DNA of 64,000 bases from Anaerocolumna chitinilytica (lineage in GTDB: Bacteria; Bacillota; Clostridia; Lachnospirales; Lachnospiraceae), in assembly GCF_014218355.1 (NCBI RefSeq), contig NZ_AP023368.1, positions 1,554,001 to 1,618,000 on the forward strand, read 5' to 3'. Shown here piece after piece: positions 53,195 through 60,940 of the stretch. The position numbers and the translations under genes are program-made. Under the pieces are notes generated by a model, which saw only the letters and a list, made by a program, of their open reading frames with translations, was not told the origin of the DNA and did no database searches. Position 1 is the stretch's first letter, and each line of letters opens with the position of its first letter.

Positions 53195-53433
53195 ATTTGA
53201 GCGCCAAAAGCCTTGCATCAATAGGAAGCACAGGCAAATTGTACAAAGCAAAAAGAACGAATGCGCCTATGGAAAGGCATTAGAAATCCTTTTCTCAGAA
53301 GATTTTGTGCTAATATGTCAAACACAAAATATTCAGAGAATTAGGATTTCTTATGCCTTGGAATCGAAGCATGAGTCTTTCTGTTTTGTACAATTTGCCG
53401 TCCCCTTTTGAAAACTGGCCTTTCGACCCAAAT
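53195..53433. repeat. 239-bp imperfect palindrome in the kdpD leader (MITE-like or structured RNA)
   Basis: Nearly the whole segment folds back on itself. ATTTGAGCGCC pairs with GACCCAAAT at the ends, GGCAAATTGTACAAA (53233-53247) pairs perfectly with TTTGTACAATTTGCC (53385-53399), AAGGCAT-AGAAATCC pairs with GGATTTCTTATGCCTT, and GATTTTGTG (53301-53309) with CACAAAAT (53323-53330) around a 13-base loop. There is no ORF inside. A decayed MITE or a large leader hairpin are the two readings. Confidence 0.7.
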
Positions 53434-53466
53434 CATATGATTTTCACACGAAACTTTTAGAAAGGT

Positions 53467-56172
53467 ATGGTTATTGGTATGGATAATCAGGATTACCGGC
53501 CGAGTCCCGAAATGTTATTAGAGAAAATAAAGGATGAGGAATATAGTGAAAGCGGAAAATTAAAGATCTTCTTTGGATATGCCGCAGGAGTAGGAAAGAC
53601 CTATGCTATGCTGGATGAAGCAAAGGAACGCTTTCAATTGGGGGAGGATGTTCTGGTTGGGTATGTAGAACCCCATGAACGTCCGGAAACACTTCGGTTT
53701 TTGGAAGGGCTGCCGGTGCTTTCTCCAAGGACCATATCCTATAAGGGAATAGAACTAAAGGAATTCGACCTGGATGAAGCTCTGCGAAGGAAGCCGGGGC
53801 TGATACTGGTGGATGAGCTGGCTCATACCAATGCCGGCGGCTCCAGGAACCGGAAGCGTTATCAGGATGTAGAGGAGCTATTAAATGCCGGAATTGATGT
53901 ATATACAACAGTAAATGTACAGCATCTTGAAAGTCTGAACAATGTGGTCGAAGATGTCACGAAGGTAAGTGTCAGGGAAACAGTGCCCGACTACCTATTC
54001 GACCGGGCAGATATGGTAAAGGTAATTGATATAGAACCGGAGGAGCTATTGCACCGCTTAAAGGAAGGCAAGGTCTACCGGGAAGAACGGGCTAAGACTG
54101 CTCTTAACAATTTCTTCACCATCGAAAATCTGCGGGTACTGCGGGAAATTGCACTTCGAAAAGCTACGGAGCGCATCAGCAATGAGAACCAGAATGAGTG
54201 GATGATGCAAGAAAAGGCAGCAAATACTAAGTTCCTGGTCTGCATAGGAGCTTCTCCTTCCTCTGCAAAGTGTCTTCGCTGGACGGCCAGGGCAGCAGAA
54301 GCCTTTCATTCCCATTGGACAGCAGTATATGTAGAAGAAGAGGAGTCGTGTAAAGAGCAGAAACAGGGACTCAGGGAAAATGTAGAACTGGCGGAGAAAC
54401 TGGGAGCGGAGGTAAATACTCTCATAGGGCATGATATTGCACAGACTATTGCAGAATATGCCAGGTTATCCGGCATTACCAACATAGTAGTGGGAAAGAG
54501 CAGAAACAAAAAGACCATCAGCAGTCTTTTTGAGATGGATTTTGAGGACCGGCTGATATCCCTTCTTCCTAACGTAGAGATTCATATTATACCGGACAGT
54601 GCTATCAAAAAAAGATTTAACCCAAAAAGCAGCAAAAGCTTATTAAAACCTTCTATTATTGTTAAAAAAAGTGATATGTTTAAAATGACCGGAATCCTGC
54701 TAAGCGCTCTCTTACTATGTGAAGGGCTTCAGAAATTTAATTTTGGAGAGCAAAATGTTATAATGGTATTTATCTTATCGGTTTTGATTATTTCCAGAAT
54801 CACAGAAGGATATTTTTATGGGGTGCTTGCCTCAGTGGTAAGCGTGCTGCTCTTTAATTTCTTTTTTACAGAACCTTACTTTACTTTTAATGCGATTGGC
54901 AATGGGTATCCCCTGACCTTTTCTATCATGCTGCTGGTAGCATTGATTACAAGTGCTTTGACGGTAAGAATCAAGACCCAGGCAAGGCTGGCGGTTGAGA
55001 GGGAACATCGGACGGAAGTAATGTATGAAATTAATAAAAAGCTTCTGGCAACAAGAGGAAGGGAGAATATTGTAGCGCTGGTCCTCGATTATGCAGTGAA
55101 ACTTTTTGACAGGTCTGTTATACTGTATACAATAAATGAGAATGCAGAAATGACGGGAAGCTTTTTACAATCAAAAGAGGAAGAGGACGCTTCCTTCCTG
55201 AACTCAGAAGATGAAAAGGCGGTAGCTCATTGGGTATTTTTAAATAAAAAAAGAGCCGGAGCCGGAACAGATACTCTAATGGGAGCCGGAGCTTTTTACC
55301 AGCCAATCCTGATTCAGGGAAATGCACTGGCAGTAATCGGTCTTTCCTGTAAAGGAGGAATTCTGGATCATAACAACAGGCTGTTCCTAAGAATGATTTC
55401 ACCTCTTGTTGCTATGGCACTGGAACGGCAGAGGTTAAGTGATGAGCAGAGAAACATATTGGTGGAGACAGAGAAGGAGAAAATGCGCAGCAATCTATTA
55501 AGAGCGATATCCCACGACCTGCGTACACCGCTTACCGGTATTTTAGGAGCTAGTTCAGCAATATTGGAGAATGAGGGGACTCTAAATCCAAAGGTTAACC
55601 ATCAGTTGGTGGTTAATATCAAGGAAGATTCCCAATGGCTGATTCGTATGGTGGAGAACCTGCTGTCTGTCACCCGCATAAAAGAAGGCAGCATGAACGT
55701 AACGAAGACGCTGGAAGCCGGAGAGGAAGTAATTGCGGAAGCAGTAAGCAGAATCCGAATACGGTATCCGGGAAGAAATATCTTGGTGAAAGTACCGGAT
55801 GAACTTCTGGAGATACCAATGGACGGCACCTTAATTGCTCAGGTAATCATCAATCTTTTGGAAAATGCCATCAAGCATTCAAATGAAGAGGAACTCATTG
55901 AAATACATCTGAGAAAACAGCAGGAACTGGCATTGTTTGAGGTATTGGATAACGGAAGGGGTATTCCCAAAGAGGATATTCCTTACCTCTTTGAGAGCTT
56001 TATACCTGGCAGTGAGAAGCCGTTGGATTCTTCCAGAGGCTTGGGCATCGGGCTCTCTATCTGCATGTCGATTATCAAAGCCCATAATGGCAGAATGGAA
56101 GCAGAAAACCGCAGTGAAGGAGGAGCTGCTTTCCGATTCTATCTCCCGCTTGAAGAAGGCATTCAATCATAA
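53467..56172 (+). CDS. kdpD: Sensor histidine kinase KdpD
   Basis: 901 residues with the full KdpD order. The N-terminal KdpD domain has a Walker A GYAAGVGKT (about 36-44), then a universal-stress-protein domain (about 255-375), four closely spaced membrane helices (about 400-500), a GAF-like domain, HisKA with phospho-acceptor His683 in ISHDLRTPLTG, and the ATPase (NLLENAIKHS, GRGIP, GLGIGLSIC). It senses K+ limitation and phosphorylates KdpE. The start is uncertain: ATG 53467 has AAAGG very close, ATG 53479 has it 13 bp away. It is followed by kdpE after 28 bp. Confidence 0.94.
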   Translation: MVIGMDNQDYRPSPEMLLEKIKDEEYSESGKLKIFFGYAAGVGKTYAMLDEAKERFQLGEDVLVGYVEPHERPETLRFLEGLPVLSPRTISYKGIELKEFDLDEALRRKPGLILVDELAHTNAGGSRNRKRYQDVEELLNAGIDVYTTVNVQHLESLNNVVEDVTKVSVRETVPDYLFDRADMVKVIDIEPEELLHRLKEGKVYREERAKTALNNFFTIENLRVLREIALRKATERISNENQNEWMMQEKAANTKFLVCIGASPSSAKCLRWTARAAEAFHSHWTAVYVEEEESCKEQKQGLRENVELAEKLGAEVNTLIGHDIAQTIAEYARLSGITNIVVGKSRNKKTISSLFEMDFEDRLISLLPNVEIHIIPDSAIKKRFNPKSSKSLLKPSIIVKKSDMFKMTGILLSALLLCEGLQKFNFGEQNVIMVFILSVLIISRITEGYFYGVLASVVSVLLFNFFFTEPYFTFNAIGNGYPLTFSIMLLVALITSALTVRIKTQARLAVEREHRTEVMYEINKKLLATRGRENIVALVLDYAVKLFDRSVILYTINENAEMTGSFLQSKEEEDASFLNSEDEKAVAHWVFLNKKRAGAGTDTLMGAGAFYQPILIQGNALAVIGLSCKGGILDHNNRLFLRMISPLVAMALERQRLSDEQRNILVETEKEKMRSNLLRAISHDLRTPLTGILGASSAILENEGTLNPKVNHQLVVNIKEDSQWLIRMVENLLSVTRIKEGSMNVTKTLEAGEEVIAEAVSRIRIRYPGRNILVKVPDELLEIPMDGTLIAQVIINLLENAIKHSNEEELIEIHLRKQQELALFEVLDNGRGIPKEDIPYLFESFIPGSEKPLDSSRGLGIGLSICMSIIKAHNGRMEAENRSEGGAAFRFYLPLEEGIQS

Positions 56173-56200
56173 GGATTAGATAAGAAAGGAGTGAAGGAAT

Positions 56201-56902
56201 ATGGAACCTTTAATCTTAATAGTTGAAGATGATGAGACCATAGGTAATTTCATGTCTGCGGTTTTAAATGCTAACGGTTATAAGGTAATCAGATGTACCG
56301 GAGGCAAGGAGGCTATACAGATGAATGCCTCACATATTCCTGATCTGATACTGCTGGATTTGGGACTGCCGGATATGGATGGCCTTGAAGTTCTGAAAAA
56401 TATACGTACATGGTCAAAGGTTCCGGTGGTGGTGGTTTCAGCCAGAGGCTATGAACGGGAAAAAGTAGAAGCACTTGATATGGAAGCAGACGATTATATT
56501 GTAAAACCCTTTGGTACCTCTGAGCTTCTTGCACGGATTCGGACTGCACTGCGGCATGGTGTTCAACGAGGAGAAGGAGAAGAAAGACAGGAAACAATTG
56601 TTAAGGTCGGAGAATTGGAAATCGATTTTGATAAAAGAATTGTTTCTATGGCCGGGGAGCGTGTTCATCTAACACCCATCGAATATAAGATTATGGCACT
56701 GCTCCTAAAGCATCCCGGAAAGGTATTGACCCATGATTATATCATAAAAGAAATCTGGGGACCATACGCCAATGAAAGCCGTACTCTTAGAGTGAATATG
56801 GCGAATATCCGCAGAAAGATTGAGAAAAATCCCGGTGAACCCCGGTATATTCTTACGGAAATGGGAGTCGGATACCGTTTAGCGGATAATATGAATTATT
56901 AG
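56201..56902 (+). CDS. kdpE: Response regulator KdpE
   Basis: A 233-residue OmpR-type regulator: receiver domain with Asp10/Asp11, phospho-acceptor Asp53 (LLDLGLPDMDG) and switch Lys in IVKPFG, then a winged-helix DNA-binding domain ending ILTEMGVGYRLADN. AAAGGAGTG lies before the ATG. Together with KdpD it should activate kdpFABC, which here lies upstream rather than downstream of the regulators. Confidence 0.94.
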   Translation: MEPLILIVEDDETIGNFMSAVLNANGYKVIRCTGGKEAIQMNASHIPDLILLDLGLPDMDGLEVLKNIRTWSKVPVVVVSARGYEREKVEALDMEADDYIVKPFGTSELLARIRTALRHGVQRGEGEERQETIVKVGELEIDFDKRIVSMAGERVHLTPIEYKIMALLLKHPGKVLTHDYIIKEIWGPYANESRTLRVNMANIRRKIEKNPGEPRYILTEMGVGYRLADNMNY

Positions 56903-56919
56903 AAGGCATAATTCATAGT

Positions 56920-56955
56920 CAAGTACGCGCCTGCGAAATCCTCGGCGCGAACTTG
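56920..56955 (+). other. GC-rich hairpin after kdpE
   Basis: CAAGT-A-CGCGCC pairs with GGCGCG-A-ACTTG around a 12-base loop, unusually GC-rich for this area. No T-run follows. Confidence 0.4.
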
Positions 56956-57090
56956 AGGTGTATCGAGTAAGGTAGTTTATATATTAATCATAAGAATAAA
57001 ACCATGGAATTTAACAGATATTAAAATATATTTTAAGTTTTAATAGATGGATTTGTACCTGCAGCTTTTACGGCGGGTATAGGAAAGGAC

Positions 57091-57531
57091 ATGGGATTTA
57101 CTATGGATGCAAATGCAGAGTATTTGAACTATATTTATCAGAATGCGAAAATGGGAACAGATACCATAGGGCAGCTTCTGGAAATCGTAAAAGAGAAGGA
57201 GTTTCTAGAGGTATTGAATTCTCAATACAAAGAATATGAGGCAATCGAAAAGGAAGCAGAAAGGCTTCTAAAAGAAAACGGACAGGAAGAAAAGGACATC
57301 AGCTTGTTTCAGAAAGTATCAGCTTATATTATGATTAATGTTAAGACACTTACAGATAAATCAGCTTCTCACATTTCTGAAATGTTGATACAGGGCAGTA
57401 CTATGGGAGTTATTGATATTATTAAGAATAACCGTAAGTATCAGGGAGCTCATGAAAATATCATACAGCTGGGACAACGGCTTTTAAAATTTGAAGAGAA
57501 TAATATTAATGAATGCAAGATGTTCATTTAG
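57091..57531 (+). CDS. Hypothetical helical protein
   Basis: A 146-residue protein, entirely helical in appearance: EYLNYIYQNAKMGTDTIGQ, a Glu/Lys-rich middle, then HISEMLIQGSTMGVIDI. The spacing suggests a four-helix bundle of the ferritin or DUF2383 kind, but the metal-binding His/Glu set is not evident. AGGAAAGG lies just before the ATG; the ATG at 57103 is possible. Similar genes occur across clostridia as conserved hypothetical proteins. It stands alone between kdpE and a DUF2500 gene. Confidence 0.7.
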   Translation: MGFTMDANAEYLNYIYQNAKMGTDTIGQLLEIVKEKEFLEVLNSQYKEYEAIEKEAERLLKENGQEEKDISLFQKVSAYIMINVKTLTDKSASHISEMLIQGSTMGVIDIIKNNRKYQGAHENIIQLGQRLLKFEENNINECKMFI

Positions 57532-57667
57532 AATTTCTTGATAGGATATTTAAGTGAGAAAAATCGAATAAATATTATGAAATATAGAATAATTTGACAT
57601 TCGGACCATTCCGTTGATATAATAAAGCAGAATGTTTTAATATTGCAGAAATGGGGTGGATTAGCGG

Positions 57668-58072
57668 ATGAATGCGAATTATCATTTCGGGGGCGGATAT
57701 GGTAATAATTTCATGTTCGGCTTTGGCAGTATTTTTATTTTTTTAATATTTGCTATCGTAATTATAGGTATTATTTTTACAGTCATAACTATGGCTAAAC
57801 AAGGAATTAAGAATAGTCAGTCACCGGTGCTATCTGTGGATGCTAAGGTAGTTGCCAAAAGAACGGATACAACGACGCATATGGATACCATAGATGATGG
57901 TATAAATACTAGCAGTAGCAGTACCTGGTACTATGCAACCTTCGAAGTAGAAAGCGGAGATCGTATGGAGTTTTCTATAAGGGGAGATGTTTACGGGATG
58001 CTGGCTGAAGGGGACAGCGGAAAATTAAAATTCCAGGGGACCAGATACCTAGAATTTGTAAGGCAGCTGTAA
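57668..58072 (+). CDS. DUF2500 family membrane protein
   Basis: 134 residues. A Gly/Phe/Asn-rich N-terminus and one membrane helix (about 21-42) precede a small beta-sandwich domain with VDAKVVAKRTD, STWYYATFEVESGDR and GDSGKLKFQGTRYLEF, which matches DUF2500. Function is unknown. GGGGTGG lies before the ATG. Its stop overlaps the next ATG by one base (TAATG), so the two are translated together. Confidence 0.82.
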   Translation: MNANYHFGGGYGNNFMFGFGSIFIFLIFAIVIIGIIFTVITMAKQGIKNSQSPVLSVDAKVVAKRTDTTTHMDTIDDGINTSSSSTWYYATFEVESGDRMEFSIRGDVYGMLAEGDSGKLKFQGTRYLEFVRQL

Positions 58073-58467
58073 TGGAAAGTATGGAAAATATTTATATAAA
58101 TCGTGAAATAAGGATAAAAGAATACTTTAATGCATGGATAAATAATAATCCCTCCTGTCTGACAACTCTGTTTTCTTCCACCATTACTTATACGGAATGC
58201 TATGGTCCGGTGTATTATGGATTAGAACAGATAAATAAATGGTTTTTGGATTGGCATCTTAAGGGAGAGGTTATTGTCTGGGATATTAAACAGTTTATTC
58301 ATCAGGAAGATACTATGGTAGTAGAATGGTATTTTGAATGTATCTATGAAAATTCCAGAGACGGATTTGATGGGATATCCCTTATTAAATTTGATGATTC
58401 AGGTAAAGTGCTCTCACTTAAGGAATTTCAGTCTAAGGCAGAGCATTATCTGCCTTATGCAGATTAA
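58072..58467 (+). CDS. SnoaL/NTF2-like protein
   Basis: 131 residues with the cone-shaped NTF2-like fold pattern: an N-terminal helix IKEYFNAWINNN, the central YTECYGPVYYGLEQINKWF and paired strands MVVEWYFECIYE. This fold serves enzymes (SnoaL cyclases, ketosteroid isomerase) and binding proteins; the catalytic Asp/His pair is not obvious. It is translationally coupled to the DUF2500 gene and ends at a strong terminator. Confidence 0.75.
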   Translation: MESMENIYINREIRIKEYFNAWINNNPSCLTTLFSSTITYTECYGPVYYGLEQINKWFLDWHLKGEVIVWDIKQFIHQEDTMVVEWYFECIYENSRDGFDGISLIKFDDSGKVLSLKEFQSKAEHYLPYAD

Positions 58468-58495
58468 TCGTATAAAGATACGGCCATGCAATGAG

Positions 58496-58535
58496 CGTAT
58501 TACAGTAATTAATTTTACTGTAATACGTTTTTTTT
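58496..58535 (+). terminator. Rho-independent terminator
   Basis: CGTATTACAGTA (58496-58507) pairs with TACTGTAATACG (58516-58527), followed by a run of T. Confidence 0.9.
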
Positions 58536-58552
58536 AATAATGATATTTCTAG

Positions 58553-58581
58553 TAGACAATTTTGCCATTTCTGATTATGAT
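58553..58581 (+). promoter_or_regulatory. Promoter of the methionine gene cluster
   Basis: TAGACA (58553-58558), 17 bp, TATGAT (58576-58581). A nine-codon ORF (MNKYAVSMV, from about 58610) lies in the leader. No SAM riboswitch or T-box is recognisable in the short leader. Confidence 0.6.
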
Positions 58582-58678
58582 AGAAGAAATAAATCAGGTG
58601 AAAATAAAATGAATAAATATGCCGTCAGTATGGTATAGACAGACTGAATTATCGGTTCAAAAGAGGAGCGGTTTAGCC

Positions 58679-60505
58679 ATGGATTTAAGAGAGTATTTGA
58701 AAGAACATAAATTAATTACAGATGGTGCCATGGGTACTTATTATTCCAGGCTTTTAAATAATGACAATGCCGTATCGGAGTTCGGTAATATTACAGAAGA
58801 AGAAACCATTGTTAACATTCATAAAGCATACATGAAAGCAGGGGCAGCCCTAATACGTACAAATACCTTTGCCGCCAACAGACAGACCTTAGGGCAGACG
58901 AAAGAAGAGCAGGAACTTTTGATAAAAAAAGCCTATCAGCTTGCGAAAAGGGCGGTAGAAGAAGTATTAAAAGAGGAATCTTTCCCAGGGAATACGAAAG
59001 CTTTCAAAGGGAACAGGCAGGTCTATGTGGCCTGTAATATAGGCCCAATTCCGGAAAATGGGACAAAACCGGAGGAAGATATCCTTGCGGAATACCAGGA
59101 TATCTGTGATGTCTTTCTGGAAGAGGGGGGAGAAGTGTTTCTTTTTGAGACCTTTTCCGATTTCTATTATCTAAAGAATTTGGTGAAATATATTAAAGAG
59201 AAAAAACCGGAAGCTTTTATCATAACGGATTTTTGCCTTAATAAGAATGGATTTACATCAAAGGGAATCAGTGCCAGGTCCATTCTGGAAACCATTGAAG
59301 AAACGAAGGAAATCGAAGCCGGTGGCTTTAATTGTGGAATAGGCTCCGGTCACATGTATCAGATATTAAAAAAGCTTACCCTGCCCGTTGGGAAGTTCAT
59401 CTTTGCAATGCCAAATGCCGGATATCCCGAGCAATTTCGAAACCGCTTAATCTTTATGGATAATGAAGGATATTTCAGAGATAATATTCAAAGAATATGC
59501 AATCTTGGTGTTGATGCAGTGGGAGGGTGCTGTGGCACGACTCCGGATTTTATTGAAAATATGGCGGAAAAGCTTTTGCTGGATGATACTTTTCGAGGTG
59601 ACAGGAAGGTGTTGGCAGGGATAAAAGAAGCCGGTATAGAAGTAAGGACGAATGAGTTTTATCAGAACTTTCAGGAAAAGAAGAAGGTAGTTGCAGTTGA
59701 GCTTGACCCGCCTTTTGATGCCAGCGATGAAGCAGTAATAGCCTGTGCACTTAAATTAAAGGATACCGGTACGGATATGATTACTATGGCGGATTCCCCT
59801 ATGGGAAGAAGTCGTGTGGATTCCGTTCTTATGGCCTTAAAACTTCATAATGAAACAGGGCTTCCTGTCATGCCTCATATTTGCTGCAGGGATAAAAATA
59901 TGATTGCCATGCGCTCGATGATTCTCGGCGCTTATCTTAATGGGATACGTAATCTCCTGGTGGTGACAGGGGATCCTATCCCAAGTGAACACAGACAATC
60001 CACAACCGGTGTCTTTGACTATAATTCTATACAGCTTATGAACTATGTAAAGGAAATGAACCGGGAGCATTTTTCAGGAGAACCGATCTATTACGGAGGA
60101 GCATTAAACTACGGCAGAGGTCCTATAGAGAAGGTAATAGAACGGATAGAGAGAAAAATAGAAGCGGGGGCTAAGTACTTTTTGACCCAGCCTGTATTTT
60201 CAGAAGAAGATATCAGAAGGCTGGAAGTAATCAGGTCAAAGGTAGATACGAAAATTTTATGCGGAATTATGCCTTTAGTAAGTTACCGGAATGCTAATTT
60301 TATTAAAAATGAAATCTCCGGTATTCATGTGCCGGATTGGGTAATTGAGAAGTATCGTCCTGATATGAGCAAGGAAGAGGCAGAATGGGTTGGGGCAGAT
60401 ATAGCCAGCTGTATTATTAAAGATTTAAGCAGTTTTGCAGACGGTTATTATTTTATGCTTCCCTTTAACCGGGTTAGCCTGATGGAAAAAATTAAAGTTC
60501 AGTAA
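58679..60505 (+). CDS. Bifunctional homocysteine S-methyltransferase / 5,10-methylenetetrahydrofolate reductase (YitJ-like)
   Basis: 608 residues. The N-terminal half (about 1-300) is a zinc-dependent homocysteine methyltransferase barrel: TDGAMGTYY, then GGFNCGIGSGH and GGCCGTTPDF hold the zinc cysteines. The C-terminal half (about 325-600) is a MetF-type reductase (VAVELDPPFD, ITMADSPMGRSR, FLTQPVFSEEDIRRL). It can make 5-methyl-THF and transfer a methyl group to homocysteine. The start at 58679 has GAGGAG 11 bp upstream; a GTG/ATG lead to 58619 is unlike the family. It heads the cluster with a cobalamin methionine synthase. Confidence 0.93.
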   Translation: MDLREYLKEHKLITDGAMGTYYSRLLNNDNAVSEFGNITEEETIVNIHKAYMKAGAALIRTNTFAANRQTLGQTKEEQELLIKKAYQLAKRAVEEVLKEESFPGNTKAFKGNRQVYVACNIGPIPENGTKPEEDILAEYQDICDVFLEEGGEVFLFETFSDFYYLKNLVKYIKEKKPEAFIITDFCLNKNGFTSKGISARSILETIEETKEIEAGGFNCGIGSGHMYQILKKLTLPVGKFIFAMPNAGYPEQFRNRLIFMDNEGYFRDNIQRICNLGVDAVGGCCGTTPDFIENMAEKLLLDDTFRGDRKVLAGIKEAGIEVRTNEFYQNFQEKKKVVAVELDPPFDASDEAVIACALKLKDTGTDMITMADSPMGRSRVDSVLMALKLHNETGLPVMPHICCRDKNMIAMRSMILGAYLNGIRNLLVVTGDPIPSEHRQSTTGVFDYNSIQLMNYVKEMNREHFSGEPIYYGGALNYGRGPIEKVIERIERKIEAGAKYFLTQPVFSEEDIRRLEVIRSKVDTKILCGIMPLVSYRNANFIKNEISGIHVPDWVIEKYRPDMSKEEAEWVGADIASCIIKDLSSFADGYYFMLPFNRVSLMEKIKVQ

Positions 60506-60523
60506 GAGGGGAAGGTGCGAAAT

Positions 60524-60922
60524 ATGAGGGATGCACAGAATAATGTCATTGTCAGGGAATCCTTTTCCATGGCTTATATGGGAGGAGAGATATGGTTCTG
60601 CCAATTGGATGCCCTCTATGACAAAAAGGAACTTGTCATGGAGAAGTTTCACAGAGATTTGGAAGCAATAAAAAGACCTTCTGCAACTGGACTTGTAGGA
60701 ATTAATATGAACCAGACTGAGATTGATAAGGATATGGCAGTGGAAATAACAAGATGCTTTAAAGACTTAAAAAAACTGCGAAAGGTTGTATTTATCGGAA
60801 TAAACCGGAAAATCAAAAATGTGATTAAAACAGAATTACAGCTAAATGAGCAGGAGACAGGATTTGTCTATACGTTTATAAATGATTACGAGAAAGCAAA
60901 GCTTTGGCTGGTAGGAAAATAA
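60524..60922 (+). CDS. Small STAS-like protein between the two methyltransferase genes
   Basis: 132 residues beginning MRDAQNNVIVRESFSMAYMG. Alternating strands and helices (TGLVGINMNQTEID, KKLRKVVFIGINRK) recall STAS or anti-sigma-antagonist folds, but the conserved phosphorylated Ser motif is not present. I chose ATG 60524 over GTG 60515, with GGGGAAGG upstream. It is encoded 18 bp after the fusion enzyme and 18 bp before methionine synthase, so it is co-transcribed with them. A link to methionine synthase activation or assembly is possible but unproven. Confidence 0.65.
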   Translation: MRDAQNNVIVRESFSMAYMGGEIWFCQLDALYDKKELVMEKFHRDLEAIKRPSATGLVGINMNQTEIDKDMAVEITRCFKDLKKLRKVVFIGINRKIKNVIKTELQLNEQETGFVYTFINDYEKAKLWLVGK

Positions 60923-60940
60923 AAAGCATGGAGGGTTGTT

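Noticed and set aside
58536..58678. A SAM riboswitch or T-box before the methionine cluster
   Set aside because: The leader is too short after the promoter and lacks the conserved stems; only a nine-codon ORF is seen.
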